Part shown: positions 52,205 to 64,000 of the stretch, piece by piece
Position numbering within the stretch: position 1 is the stretch's first letter
How the letters are laid out: every line of letters begins with the position of its first letter
From: Natronococcus occultus SP4
GTDB lineage: Archaea > Halobacteriota > Halobacteria > Halobacteriales > Natrialbaceae
Length of the DNA: 64,000 bases
NCBI RefSeq assembly: GCF_000328685.1
Contig: NC_019974.1
Coordinates: 3,711,001 to 3,775,000, forward strand
Direction of reading: 5' to 3'
Notes under the pieces: model-generated
What the model was told of the DNA's origin: nothing
What the model saw: only the letters and a program-made list of their open reading frames with translations
The model's database searches: none
Made by a program: the position numbers and the translations under genes

Positions 52205-53590
52205 ATGGAACGCGTTGATGTCGCGATCGTCGGCGGCGGGCCCGCGGGCGCCTGTGCGGCGGAACGAGCCGCCGCACACGGCGCCGAGACGGTCCTGTTC
52301 GAGCAGGGTGTCCCGCGGGAGGACCGTGACGAGCTCGGTCCAGACTCGACCGACGCGGCCGGGATGCTCGACTACTGGATCGATATCATGGATTTCGACC
52401 ACCGGGAGATCCCCGACGACGTCATCCATCAGGAGCTCGACGCCACGGAGTTTGTCGGCCCGTCGAGCCGTCTCGAGCTCTCGACCACCGGGATCGACGC
52501 CGATTATCCAAGATTCGGCTACACCTTTCACCGCGCCCGGATGGACGACTGGCTCCACGAGCGCGCGAGCGACGCCGGCGCCGACCTGCGGGTCGGAACC
52601 GGGGTCAAATCTCTCGAGACCGACCTTCGAGCCGCGAGCCCGAAGGGGCCGACCCACACGCTGACCCTCTCGGACGGCGCCCAGCTCGAAGCCCAGTACG
52701 TCGTCCTCGCGGACGGGCCACAGCGACGGATCACCCTCGAGGCGCTGGATCAGTTCACCCCGCCCGGACGGAGCGTCTCGGACCACCTCTCGCCGCCCGA
52801 GGCGAACCACATCGCTTACCAGGAGTACCGGGAGTTCCCGCCCGAGCTATTCGAGGAGGACCGACTCAAGTTCTGGTGGGGGTACATGCCCGGTGAGACC
52901 GCCTACCCGTGGATGTTTCCCAACGACGGCACCGTCGCCCGCGTCGGCCTGACGATGCCGATCGGGATGGACCTCGAGGACGTCCCGAACCCCGGAGCGT
53001 ACGCCTTGCTGGAGCCGACCGACGACCAGCTCCCCTCCGGCGCCGAGTACATCCGTCGACTGCTCGAACGCGAGTACGGCGACGAGTACGACGTCGAGGA
53101 AGACATCCCGATCGTCGAGGACCGCGGCAAATCCAAGGGAACGGAGACCTATCCGATCTCCTCGACGCGCCCGATCGACTCGCCGGTCGGCGCGAACATC
53201 GCCGTCGCCGGCGGGGCGATGGGGACCACCTCGGCGTTCCACGAGGGCGGCTACCACGTTGCCGTCCGAACGGGGAAAATCGCCGGGCGTCTCGCCGCGA
53301 CCGACTCCCTCGAGAGCTACAACGACGTCTGGAAGCGCGCGATCGGCGACGAGATCGTCCGCAACGTCGCCTTCGCGGATATCGTCGCCGACTACGAACC
53401 CGACGACTGGGATCGTGCGTTCGAGATCGTCACCGACATGCAGGGCTCCGGGGACGAGAACGCGATCCTCGAGCGGACCTACTCCGCAGGGATCGGGGCG
53501 ACGAAGCTGCTCACGGCCTACAAGAAACGCAAGTTCGGCTACCGCGACGGCCGGTACGTCCAGCTCACCGAGGACGAGTACTTCTACTGA
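52205..53590 (+). CDS. Geranylgeranyl reductase family flavoprotein
   Basis: The 461-aa protein has the FAD-binding VDVAIVGGGPAGACAAERAA (4-23), an EQGVPREDRDEL segment, and a GG-reductase-type motif GYTFHRARMDDWLHERAS with YPISSTRPIDSPVGANIAVA and GGAMGTTSAFHEGGYHVAVR (FAD pyrophosphate and O2 site). Family members saturate geranylgeranyl chains of archaeal lipids or act on quinones. The exact paralogue is unclear. A TATA-like gtttaatac (about 52172-52180) precedes the ATG by 25-30 nt, so the transcript is probably leaderless. Confidence 0.9.
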   Translation: MERVDVAIVGGGPAGACAAERAAAHGAETVLFEQGVPREDRDELGPDSTDAAGMLDYWIDIMDFDHREIPDDVIHQELDATEFVGPSSRLELSTTGIDADYPRFGYTFHRARMDDWLHERASDAGADLRVGTGVKSLETDLRAASPKGPTHTLTLSDGAQLEAQYVVLADGPQRRITLEALDQFTPPGRSVSDHLSPPEANHIAYQEYREFPPELFEEDRLKFWWGYMPGETAYPWMFPNDGTVARVGLTMPIGMDLEDVPNPGAYALLEPTDDQLPSGAEYIRRLLEREYGDEYDVEEDIPIVEDRGKSKGTETYPISSTRPIDSPVGANIAVAGGAMGTTSAFHEGGYHVAVRTGKIAGRLAATDSLESYNDVWKRAIGDEIVRNVAFADIVADYEPDDWDRAFEIVTDMQGSGDENAILERTYSAGIGATKLLTAYKKRKFGYRDGRYVQLTEDEYFY

Positions 53591-53644
53591 GCGACGGCCA
53601 ATCCGTCGACTCGGTATCACCGCGACGGACCACGGACGATCGGC

Positions 53645-54082
53645 TCACTCCGTTTCGGAATCCGCCGACGGGCGGAGATCGAGCCCGACGGTAACCAGCG
53701 CGCGGTTCGTCTCCGATACCGCGTCCCGTATCTCACCGATCGCCAGCGATCGATTCGCACGAAGCGGACCATCGGTCAACAGGATCGCTCGCAACGACGG
53801 GGCGTGATCGTAGCTGATCGCGTGTGCCCGGTCGTACGAATCGAACCCCCGCGGCTGCCACCCGACCCCTTCTTCGAGGACCGTCACCCGGGAGCCGGGA
53901 ACGACCTGATACGGAGCTATCGCCCCCTCCTCGATCTCGGCTCGTTCGGACGGGCCGTCCTCGCGAGTCGCCCCAGCGGCCGTTCCCGAGCCGCCCGCGA
54001 GAAGGCCAGTCGAGAGCGCACCGTACTTGGCGAAGGTTCGTCGCGACATCGATCGCGTGTTGCGCGTGTACATCGCACTCAT
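53645..54082 (-). CDS. Tat-exported small protein, function unknown
   Basis: The 145-aa protein starts MSAMYTRNTRSMSRRTFAKY, a twin-arginine signal with SRRTFAKYGALSTGLLAGGS. The mature part (about 38-145) has VVPGSRVTVLEEGVGWQPR and LVTVGLDLRPSADSETE and no domain I recognise. A TATA-like ggttatgg about 25-30 nt upstream of 54082 supports that start; ATG 54049 (MSRRTF) is also possible. It diverges from the catalase gene. Confidence 0.72.
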   Translation of the reverse strand: MSAMYTRNTRSMSRRTFAKYGALSTGLLAGGSGTAAGATREDGPSERAEIEEGAIAPYQVVPGSRVTVLEEGVGWQPRGFDSYDRAHAISYDHAPSLRAILLTDGPLRANRSLAIGEIRDAVSETNRALVTVGLDLRPSADSETE

Positions 54083-54200
54083 GTTCGCGGTAACACCACC
54101 GAGATCTCCATAACCGTTCGCCAGTCTGGTGCAACGGTGGACGTTTCAACTATCCATTCAGGCCACAGTTTTATTTCCGTCACCGTGGCCCGCTTCCCTG

Positions 54201-55019
54201 ATGTTCTTCCACGAACCGGAGCTCCAGTACGAGGTCACGGTCGAGAACCCGGATCCCCACTTCGCGAAACTGCTCCAGCAGGCTATCGGCGGCCAGGAGG
54301 GTGAGATGCGCGTTGCGATGCAGTACATGTTCCAGGCATGGGCCCTCCCCGAAGAGTACGAGGAGTATCGAACCCTCCTGATGGAGACCGCCGTCGAGGA
54401 GCTCGGCCACATCGAGATGCTCGCGACGGCCGTCACGAAGAACCTCCGAGGCTCGTCCAAGCAGATGAGCGAGGACGCCGAAGCGGTCGCCTCGACCGCT
54501 GCGTCGATGACTGGACAGAATCCGCGTCAGTTCCTCTCGGCGGGCCAGTCGGCGATGCCCGTCGACAGCAACGGCGTTCCGTTCTCCGGGGGCTACGTCG
54601 TCGCCTCGGGGAACCTCGCTGGCGACCTCTACGCCAATGTGATGGCCGAAGGGACCGGGCGAACCCTCGCGACCCGCCTCTACGAGTACACCGACGATCC
54701 CGGTATGCGAGACATGCTCTCGTATCTCATTGCGCGCGACACGATGCACCAGAACCAGTGGCTCGCCGCTCTCGAATCGCTCGAGAACCCGACTCCGGTA
54801 CCGGCGAGTTTCCCACAGGAGGAGGAGAATCAGGACGTCAACTACGCGTTCATGTCGACCCGTCGGGAGCAACAACCCGATCCGGAAGCACCCTGGACCC
54901 AGGGCGACGCCCCGGACAGCAGAGGCGAGTTCTCCTATCTCGCCGAACAGCCCGGCGACGGCGACGGTGTTCCGCCGGCACCGGATCCGAGCACGTACAA
55001 CGTTCCCGAAGACGAGTAG
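54201..55019 (+). CDS. Manganese catalase (dinuclear Mn)
   Basis: The 272-aa ferritin-like protein has Mn-ligand residues in GGQEGEMRVAMQYMFQAW (Glu35), EELGHIEMLATAV (Glu67, His70), GDLYANVMAEGTGRTLATRL (Glu) and ARDTMHQNQWLAAL (His), giving an E-ExxH-E-ExxH-type set. It breaks down hydrogen peroxide without heme. The C-terminus (GDGDGVPPAPDPSTYNVP) is acidic and disordered. A TATA-like gttttattt (about 54169-54177) lies before ATG 54201. It diverges from the small Tat protein, so oxidative stress control may act on both. Confidence 0.92.
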   Translation: MFFHEPELQYEVTVENPDPHFAKLLQQAIGGQEGEMRVAMQYMFQAWALPEEYEEYRTLLMETAVEELGHIEMLATAVTKNLRGSSKQMSEDAEAVASTAASMTGQNPRQFLSAGQSAMPVDSNGVPFSGGYVVASGNLAGDLYANVMAEGTGRTLATRLYEYTDDPGMRDMLSYLIARDTMHQNQWLAALESLENPTPVPASFPQEEENQDVNYAFMSTRREQQPDPEAPWTQGDAPDSRGEFSYLAEQPGDGDGVPPAPDPSTYNVPEDE

Positions 55020-55382
55020 GGATCGGTTCCGATAGGGACCGGCCCCTCCATCACCGATACTCGACCCTTCACGCGACGCGTTCGTCTGTAAGACTTAAAC
55101 GGGCCACGACCCTATTACGACTGCGTGCCTTTAGTCCCCGTCCGAGTGAACCCGTTTCGGGTGCGATGACAGCACGGCGAACCCGGGCACGCGACATTGG
55201 ATCGACCGCGACGGACCACTCCGTCGCACTCGGGGACGATCGTCCCCCGCCCGGCACGAGGGTTAGCCAGCCGACGCGGCATGCCGCCACGGGATGACGC
55301 TGGACGTTAGTGTTCCGGGCGACAGTCGTTCCTTCGACGACCATCTCACCAGCAGCCGCTGTTCTCCCCGAAACCGTTCTGG
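55020..55382. other. 363-bp gap, no supported gene
   Basis: A 43-codon plus-strand frame (55166-55297, MTARRTRARDIGSTATDHSV) and an 83-codon minus reading exist, but both are Arg- and Thr-rich and unlike proteins. Nothing else is seen. There is no tRNA, and no repeat. Confidence 0.6.
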
Positions 55383-55781
55383 TTAGTTACCCGACGCAGG
55401 CTCCGCGTAGCGCACCGAATCGATCGGCTCCTCGACCGGACCCACGTCGCCATCGAGAACCCGGGCCTGCTTGATCTCTTCGCGTCTCGGTTCGAACCCT
55501 GCAGCGCGTGTGACGCTTCCACTTCGAGGATCGAACTCGACGAGTCCGTCCTCGTCAAGTCGCGGAAGGTGATCATGTATTAGTGACGTTCGAACGGGAC
55601 GACGTGCCGACTCGGAAACCGTCTCCGGAGACTCGCCGCGTTCCCAGGCGGTGATCTGTCTACTTAACGTTTCGATATCCGTATGGCGGGTTTCCAGTAA
55701 ATAGTACGTCACGTACCGACAGCGCGAGTGGGAGAGAAGACCGGAGGTAGACGGTGTGGTTGGCCGAGTTGCTTTTGACAT
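55383..55781 (-). CDS. DUF7344-type wHTH regulator
   Basis: The 132-aa protein has the haloarchaeal wHTH pattern: LLSHSRCRYVTYYLLETRHT, DIETLSRQITAWERG and SARRPVRTSLIHDHLPRLDED then GLVEFDPRSGSVTR. This is the recurring LSHxRRRxVLxYL...L...HHxHLPxLxxxGLVxYD signature. The ATG at 55779-55781 (MSKATRP) is preferred; the longer in-frame reading runs through 5S rRNA. It is a possible transcription regulator with unknown target. It lies immediately downstream of the 5S rRNA gene in the same direction. Confidence 0.8.
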   Translation of the reverse strand: MSKATRPTTPSTSGLLSHSRCRYVTYYLLETRHTDIETLSRQITAWERGESPETVSESARRPVRTSLIHDHLPRLDEDGLVEFDPRSGSVTRAAGFEPRREEIKQARVLDGDVGPVEEPIDSVRYAEPASGN

Positions 55782-55887
55782 ATTGCGTGGATTACTACCG
55801 CTCTCGCATAAGATACAGTCCAAAGATATTGGGAGGTTACGAACAGTCATCGATGGTGAGGATCTTCCTATACGACGTGTTCTCACA

Positions 55888-55931
55888 CCGTATAAATACG
55901 GAACGCCCACACAGCGGGCGCTGTGCGGGCG
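55888..55931 (-). promoter_or_regulatory. Quasi-palindromic TATA element and GC hairpin after 5S rRNA
   Basis: ccgtataaatacgg at 55888-55901 is a near-palindrome with a TATA-like centre. It is joined directly by a hairpin of 13-bp arms (55904-55916 and 55919-55931, one mismatch, cgcccac...gcgggcg). Downstream of 5S on the minus strand, this could be rRNA operon termination or processing, and the TATA element could drive the wHTH gene about 105 nt away. Confidence 0.5.
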
Positions 55932-55946
55932 TGAATCAGTATGAGT

Positions 55947-56068
55947 GGTGGCGGCGAATCGGATTTCCCAGAGGGTCTCCCACTCCAGTACTGACCGAAA
56001 CGCAGGCGAGCTTATCTTCCGTGTTCGGGATGGGTACGGGAGGCACCTCGCCGCTGTGGCCGCCGTAA
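55947..56068 (-). rRNA. rrf: 5S ribosomal RNA
   Basis: The minus strand reads TTACGGCGGCCACAGCGGCG, with CCCATCCCGAACACGGAAG, AGTACTGGAGTGGGAGACCC and GATTCGCCGCCACC. The 3' and 5' ends pair (GGCGGC/GCCGCC), giving a 122-nt molecule. It is the last rRNA gene of the operon. No tRNA-Cys follows, although one is often found there in haloarchaea. Confidence 0.95.
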
Positions 56069-56123
56069 TGCCGATCGACGGAGTCGAACCGTCGTCAAAC
56101 CCTAATCGGTCAACGACCGTAAT

Positions 56124-56155
56124 GTACGTGTAGTCCAGTTTGCGTCCGGACCCGT
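56124..56155 (-). other. Pre-23S rRNA processing stem, 3' arm
   Basis: gtacgtgtagtccag (56124-56138) is complementary to ctggactacacgtac (59166-59180). The next bases form a bulge (ttt, 56139-56141), then gcgtcc pairs with ggacgc (59160-59165), a bulge (agt, 59157-59159), and ggacccg pairs with cgggtcc. This is the bulge-helix-bulge-like structure around 23S for archaeal endonuclease cutting, with a 6-bp rather than 4-bp central helix. Confidence 0.7.
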
Positions 56156-56184
56156 TTCCGGGCACTGTGATCCGAATGCGAATA

Positions 56185-59105
<2,921 letters not shown>

Positions 59106-59156
59106 TCGTCGGATCAGGGTTGCAAAGCAACCGTGTAGTGACCCGGGAACGGGTCC

Positions 59157-59180
59157 AGTGGACGCCTGGACTACACGTAC
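59157..59180 (-). other. Pre-23S rRNA processing stem, 5' arm
   Basis: agtggacgc and ctggactacacgtac (59157-59180) pair with 56124-56147 to form the 23S processing helix described for the 3' arm. It lies about 50 nt upstream of the mature 23S 5' end. Confidence 0.68.
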
Positions 59181-59333
59181 ACACGGTCTCATCTGCACGC
59201 CGGTAGACGGCCGGCCTGCATTAACCCTTCCCAGCCACACTTGCGCGGGCTGGTGCATCGGTTTCGTCTGCGGATTTGATCGAAAGTTCCTGCCCCACTT
59301 AAGGGACACGATCTTCGATCGCTTCCGCAATCA

Positions 59334-59405
59334 TGGACCCACAGGGATTCGAACCCTGGGCATCCTCCTTGCAAAGGAGGCACTCTCCCACTGAGCTATG
59401 GGCCC
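59334..59405 (-). tRNA. tRNA-Ala (TGC)
   Basis: On the minus strand: acceptor GGGCCCA with TGGGTCC, anticodon stem CTCCT/AGGAG around TTTGCAA (anticodon TGC), T-loop TTCGAAT. It is 72 nt without intron or CCA, in the 16S-23S spacer as in most haloarchaea. Confidence 0.96.
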
Positions 59406-59445
59406 ACTCTCTACAGGCCGGATGTGGCCCGTAGAGAGCGTAGAT

Positions 59446-59509
59446 GGTGTGAGCCTCGGTAGTTCAAGGGTGCCCGGTCGGCCCGTGATGGGCGCGAACC
59501 GAACGTGGA
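59446..59509 (-). other. Pre-16S rRNA processing stem, 3' arm
   Basis: gtgagcctcggtagttc (about 59449-59465) pairs with gaactaccaaggctcac (about 61151-61167) with one mismatch. Then aag (59466-59468) bulges, ggtg pairs with cacc, cgt (61144-61146) bulges on the other side, and cccg pairs with cggg. That is a canonical bulge-helix-bulge (two 3-nt bulges, 4-bp helix). The helix resumes at ccgaacgtgga (59499-59509) with tccacgttcgg (61106-61116). Confidence 0.85.
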
Positions 59510-59569
59510 CTGCGTGGCGCAACGCGCCACGAGTTTGGTGGGCCACCCCGTCGGGGTGGTCCCGGTCTG

Positions 59570-61041
<1,472 letters not shown>

Positions 61042-61105
61042 GCTCTTTCCCCCAAAGTGGGGGAGGTTGGCGGAGTATGAATCGAATCACACTCACTTGA
61101 ATGGG

Positions 61106-61167
61106 TCCACGTTCGGATCGGCCGCGATCGCAGACCGATCGGGCGTCACCGAACTACCAAGGCTCAC
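61106..61167 (-). other. Pre-16S rRNA processing stem, 5' arm
   Basis: tccacgttcgg (61106-61116) and gaactaccaaggctcac (61151-61167), with the cgt bulge at 61144-61146, pair with the 59446-59509 arm to complete the bulge-helix-bulge. Confidence 0.83.
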
Positions 61168-61224
61168 ATCAGATCCCATCTGTACGGCGGACCGCAGGGG
61201 TAGGATCCTCATTTCCTTCGGACG

Positions 61225-61242
61225 TATTCATAAGCGTCGAGG
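61225..61242 (-). promoter_or_regulatory. Candidate rRNA operon promoter (16S-proximal)
   Basis: Minus-strand reading cctcgacgcttatgaata: a TATA-like cttatga preceded by tcgacg, followed on the plus strand by ggggtacttaacccc. It resembles the two further-upstream elements at 61340 and 61496 with the shared (t)cgacg-g/c-cttat/aag core. Confidence 0.65.
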
Positions 61243-61339
61243 GGTACTTAACCCCTTCGAAGCCAAATCGCCCGAACCGACGGGGCCGCAGAACGGCGCT
61301 GTCGGGTTCTCGATTGCGTTCCATCCGAATCCTCGTATG

Positions 61340-61355
61340 TACTTAAGGCCGTCGG
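61340..61355 (-). promoter_or_regulatory. Candidate rRNA operon promoter (middle)
   Basis: Minus-strand ccgacggccttaagta: TATA-like ccttaagta after cgacgg, about 300 nt upstream of 16S. It repeats the sequence of the upstream promoter and so is likely one of several tandem start sites. Confidence 0.7.
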
Positions 61356-61495
61356 ATCGACCGCGGCCCACGAGTACGGAGATCGGTTGACCGATGAGGA
61401 CGTCGGATGGAGCACCTGCCTTCGCGCCGAAATCGGCCGAAGGGGACGTGACGAGTGCGCCACGTCGTTCGCATTAATGACGAGGACCCGGTCCA

Positions 61496-61514
61496 TACAT
61501 AAGGCCGTCGAACG
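61496..61514 (-). promoter_or_regulatory. Candidate rRNA operon promoter (distal)
   Basis: Minus-strand cgttcgacggccttatgta: TATA-like ccttatgta after ttcgacgg, about 455-475 nt upstream of 16S, matching the known haloarchaeal rRNA promoter style. Confidence 0.7.
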
Positions 61515-61811
61515 TCGGACAGTTCGGTCCGGGCTCACATGTCATGGTCACCAGTCAATAAATTAATAGTAGCTGCTTCTGTGGCCGTCGTGCGATCACT
61601 GTACAAGCGATTGCAGTCGTTACTATCGGGAAAAGTATCGCGCGGGCGGAGGTCGGCCGGTCATCCACCCCTTGAAGGGATAGTCGGACCGAATGATACC
61701 CGCGCAGTCTCGAGCTCGGGTCCGCACCCGCAAGAAGGCTTCGGCAATAGCGAGCATGGCGAGGACGTGCATCGATGCGAATAAACCCGGTGCGTTACAA
61801 GGGACAGACGA

Positions 61812-62189
61812 ATGGTCCAGGATCCGATCACTTCGGAGCCACCGCCGTCACCGGAAGTGATCTGTTCCGCGCTCGACGATCCCGACTGTCGGGAGATCAT
61901 CCGGAAGCTCGAGGAACCGATGACGGCTGCAGAGCTCAACGCGCAGTGTGAGATCCCACAGTCCACACTGTATCGAAAGCTCGAGCTGTTAACTGACTCG
62001 ACACTCCTCGAGGAGTCGACCGAGATCCGTCAGGACGGCCATCACGCGAGCAAGTACTCCGTGGCGTTCGACGAGATCACGCTCTCCCTCGAGGACGACC
62101 GATCGCTGTCGGTAGAGATCGAGCGGCCGGCCCGGACAGCCGATGAACGACTCGCCGAACTGTGGTCTGAGGTGCGAAAGGAGACATGA
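61812..62189 (+). CDS. ArsR-like winged-helix regulator
   Basis: The 125-aa protein has a wHTH: DDPDCREIIRKLEEPMTAAE, LNAQCEIPQSTLYRKLELLT and a wing around HHASKYSVAFDEI. The C-terminal helix (ARTADERLAELWSEVRKE) may dimerise. Its ATG is about 25 nt after a TATA-like element, so the leader is short. The stop overlaps the next gene's start (ATGA), which makes a two-gene unit common in haloarchaea. Target unknown. Confidence 0.82.
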   Translation: MVQDPITSEPPPSPEVICSALDDPDCREIIRKLEEPMTAAELNAQCEIPQSTLYRKLELLTDSTLLEESTEIRQDGHHASKYSVAFDEITLSLEDDRSLSVEIERPARTADERLAELWSEVRKET

Positions 62190-62467
62190 CTGGAATCGAA
62201 CTTGCGCTCGTACTGGCTATCGTGAAGACACTTGTTCTCGTCGTCGGAAGCGTAATCACCTACTTCGCGTTCAAGGCGTACCGCCGAACGCGCCAGCCCG
62301 CGCTTGGCTATCTCGCGGGCGGGTTCGGAATCGTGACGCTCGGATTCGTTCTGGCGGGCGTCCTCCACGAAATTTTGGGTGTCTCGCTGGTTACCGGAGT
62401 ATTACTCGAGAGTTTGCTCGTCCTCATTGGCTTTTTCGTGATCGCGTACTCGTTGTACGTCCAGTAG
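62186..62467 (+). CDS. DUF7521-type small membrane protein
   Basis: The 93-aa protein has three hydrophobic helices (about 5-29, 41-62, 68-90) with GSVITYFAFKAYRRTRQPAL between the first two and GFVLAGVLHEILG in the second. It is almost always next to a wHTH gene in haloarchaea. Start overlaps the regulator's stop by 4 nt. Function unknown; a membrane partner of the regulator is an inference. Confidence 0.8.
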   Translation: MTGIELALVLAIVKTLVLVVGSVITYFAFKAYRRTRQPALGYLAGGFGIVTLGFVLAGVLHEILGVSLVTGVLLESLLVLIGFFVIAYSLYVQ

Positions 62468-62649
62468 GAGGGCGTCGATACGCTTCGGCCACACGTAACC
62501 CCTCCCGATGCGACGAGGACACGATCGACTGCTACTGCGGTGGTTCGTCGTCGAGCGGGCGATCACGGACCGCACTCGGCGGTTTCGGTTACCGAACCGT
62601 CGTGAGCGGGCGATAGAACGAACGACGCTCGCCCGAGGACGGCGCCTCG
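62468..62649. other. Short intergenic gap
   Basis: A 50-codon Arg-rich plus-strand frame (about 62509-62661) is open but is not protein-like. Nothing else is seen in this gap. Confidence 0.6.
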
Positions 62650-64000
62650 CTACCGATTGAGGGTGTGGATCGCGTGACCGAGCGCGTTCTCGGCGGCCTC
62701 CATTACGGATTCCGAGAGCGTCGGATGGGTGTGGACCGTCGAGGCGACGTCCTCGAGTGTTGCCCCGAGTTCGATCGCGAGCCCGAGTTCGGCGATCAGT
62801 TCCGAGGCCTCGGGACCGACGATCTGGGCGCCGAGGACGTACCCCTCTTCCTGGTCGGCGACGATCTTGACGAACCCGTCCGACTCGCCGGTGGTCAGCG
62901 CGCGGCCGCTGGCCCGGAACGGGAACTTCCCGATGACGGTCTCGAAACCGGCGTCCTCGGCCTCGCTTTCGGACATGCCGACGGTGCCGATCTCGGGTTC
63001 GGTAAACACCGCCGCGGGCATCGCCTGGTAGTCGATCGCCGACGGCTCGCCGGCGATCACCTCGGCGGCGACCTGGCCCTCCATGCTGCCCTTGTGAGCG
63101 AGCATCGGCTCGCCGGCGACGTCGCCGACGGCAAAGACGTGGTCGACGTTCGAGCGAGCACGCGAATCGGTCTGGATGAACCCGCGGTCGTCGGTCTCGA
63201 CGCCGGCGTTCTCGAGTTCGAGCGTGTCCGAGACCGGTTCCCGGCCGACGGCGACGAGGACTTTCTCGGCGTCGAGTTCGAGCGGTTCGTCCTCGACGGC
63301 CTCCGCGTTCGCTTCTTCCGAGGCCTGTGGCGTCTCGCTTCCCCCGTCGGCAGCCGCCTCGTCGGGCGTCTCGGCGACGACGCGGATCCCGTCGCCCTGC
63401 TGTTCCCACTCCGAGGCCGCGTACCCGAAGTGGAACTCGATCCCGAGGTCGCTCGCGCGCTGTTTGACGGGGCGTTTGAGATCGTCGTCGTAGCCCGGCA
63501 GGATGCTATCGAGCATCTCGATGACGGTGACGTCGGTGCCGAGCTTGGCGTAGACGCCGGCAAGCTCCATTCCGATGTAGCCGGCGCCGACGATCACCAT
63601 CGAGTCGGGGACCGACTCGAGTGCGAGCGCCTGCGTCGAGTCGATCACCGGCTCGTCGTCGTACTCGAACCCGGGGATCTCGATCGGTCGCGATCCCGTC
63701 GCGACGATGGCGTGTTCGAACTCGAGGGTTTCCGACCCCTGGCCCTCACCGCTGTGGGAGACCCGGACAGTGTTTTCGTCGGCGAAGGTGGCGGTTCCCT
63801 CGAGCAGATTGACGCTGTTTGCCTTGCAGAGCTTCTCGACGCCGCCGGTGAGCTGGTCGACGACGTCGTCCTTCCAGCCCATCATCCCCGCGAGGTCGAT
63901 CGCGGGGTCGGCGTGGATCCCCATCTCCTCGGCGTTGCCCGCTTCGTGAGCAACGTTGGTGGCGGTGATCAGCGCCTTCGAGGGGATACAGCCGTCGTTC
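62650..64000 (-). CDS. lpdA: Dihydrolipoamide dehydrogenase, N-terminus cut by window end
   Basis: The minus strand enters the window in NDGCIPSKALITATNVAHEA (second redox Cys of the CxxxxC pair), then has IVATGSRPIEIPGF, IVGAGYIGMELAGVYAKLG (NAD binding), VFAVGDVAGEPMLAHK and TVHTHPTLSESVMEAAENALGH (catalytic His-Glu). It is the E3 subunit of 2-oxoacid dehydrogenase complexes; the other subunits are outside the window. An acidic insert (DEAAADGGSETPQASEEANA, then EAVEDEPLELD) of about 30 residues lies within the NAD domain and is longer than usual. No start is visible. Confidence 0.95.
   Translation of the reverse strand, partial: NDGCIPSKALITATNVAHEAGNAEEMGIHADPAIDLAGMMGWKDDVVDQLTGGVEKLCKANSVNLLEGTATFADENTVRVSHSGEGQGSETLEFEHAIVATGSRPIEIPGFEYDDEPVIDSTQALALESVPDSMVIVGAGYIGMELAGVYAKLGTDVTVIEMLDSILPGYDDDLKRPVKQRASDLGIEFHFGYAASEWEQQGDGIRVVAETPDEAAADGGSETPQASEEANAEAVEDEPLELDAEKVLVAVGREPVSDTLELENAGVETDDRGFIQTDSRARSNVDHVFAVGDVAGEPMLAHKGSMEGQVAAEVIAGEPSAIDYQAMPAAVFTEPEIGTVGMSESEAEDAGFETVIGKFPFRASGRALTTGESDGFVKIVADQEEGYVLGAQIVGPEASELIAELGLAIELGATLEDVASTVHTHPTLSESVMEAAENALGHAIHTLNR

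Larger units (their letters stand above)
61243..61811. other. rRNA promoter region and upstream spacer
   Basis: Apart from the three promoter elements, this has no supported gene. A plus-strand reading from 61539 (MSWSPVNKLIVAASVAVVRS) exists but decays into low-complexity sequence and is not included. A TATA-like gaataaacc near 61779-61787 serves the wHTH gene at 61812. Confidence 0.6.

Noticed and set aside
55782-55946. tRNA-Cys after 5S, often present in haloarchaea
   Set aside because: No cloverleaf with a GCA anticodon could be folded in this stretch.
62402-63409. 335-aa minus-strand frame overlapping lpdA
   Set aside because: Arg-rich shadow of the true lpdA frame.

Overview
The window is haloarchaeal chromosome (class Halobacteria). 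The evidence is high-GC coding DNA with strongly acidic proteins, TATA-type promoters close to start codons with few Shine-Dalgarno sites, an intron-containing elongator tRNA-Met, a 16S-tRNA-Ala-23S-5S operon with archaeal bulge-helix-bulge processing stems, and archaeal families (RadB, S17e, RibL, HalOD1, Bat-type regulators, geranylgeranyl reductase, class II ribonucleotide reductase). I do not assign a genus.

Layout. 1-7.4 kb: partial zinc-finger gene, a frameshifted DsrE-like gene, formaldehyde dehydrogenase, MobA, IlvD, a 51-aa zinc protein, a Tat lipoprotein beta-propeller, RibL and a JAMM protease. 7.5-14.6 kb: DHH nuclease, multi-PAS histidine kinase, MutY, small proteins. 14.6-15.6 kb: a frameshifted small gene, a 131-bp tandem repeat and tRNA-Val(GAC). 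15.6-19.7 kb: operon trpD-trpF-trpE-trpG with 4-nt overlaps; trpE carries a one-base frameshift. 20.5-23.6 kb: NrdJ. 23.7-26.4 kb: small proteins and a VTT membrane protein. 26.5-28.9 kb: tRNA-Met, then an AT-rich, CTAG-rich island with one 546-aa FokI-like nuclease. 29-55 kb: core metabolism, transport, regulation and information genes, including an AI-2E family permease, HalOD1 and Bat-like regulators, GGT, a Zim-like methyltransferase, a CBS protein, RadB beside a RuvC-like protein, S17e, Asd, hydroxyacid dehydrogenase, geranylgeranyl reductase and Mn catalase. 55.4-61.6 kb: the rRNA operon on the minus strand with its promoters. 61.8-64 kb: a wHTH/membrane protein pair and dihydrolipoamide dehydrogenase, cut by the window end.

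Working together: the trp genes make anthranilate from chorismate and carry it on to CdRP (trpC, trpB and trpA are not here). IlvD and Asd feed branched-chain and aspartate-family amino acid synthesis. MutY, RadB, the RuvC-like protein and the DHH nuclease are repair or recombination genes. Three genes (DsrE-like, the 15.0-kb gene, trpE) are each broken by a single base. That is more than expected in a core region, so consensus errors must be excluded before calling pseudogenes.

Most interesting leads: (1) the solitary FokI-like nuclease in the tRNA-Met-adjacent island; (2) a 21-codon patch of foreign codon usage exactly over the NrdJ catalytic-cysteine loop, which looks like an intein-homing scar; (3) a TrpG with Leu-Glu in place of His-Gln after the nucleophile; (4) a four-CBS protein with a hibernation-factor-like tail; (5) the tandem repeats carrying tRNA-Val 3' ends.
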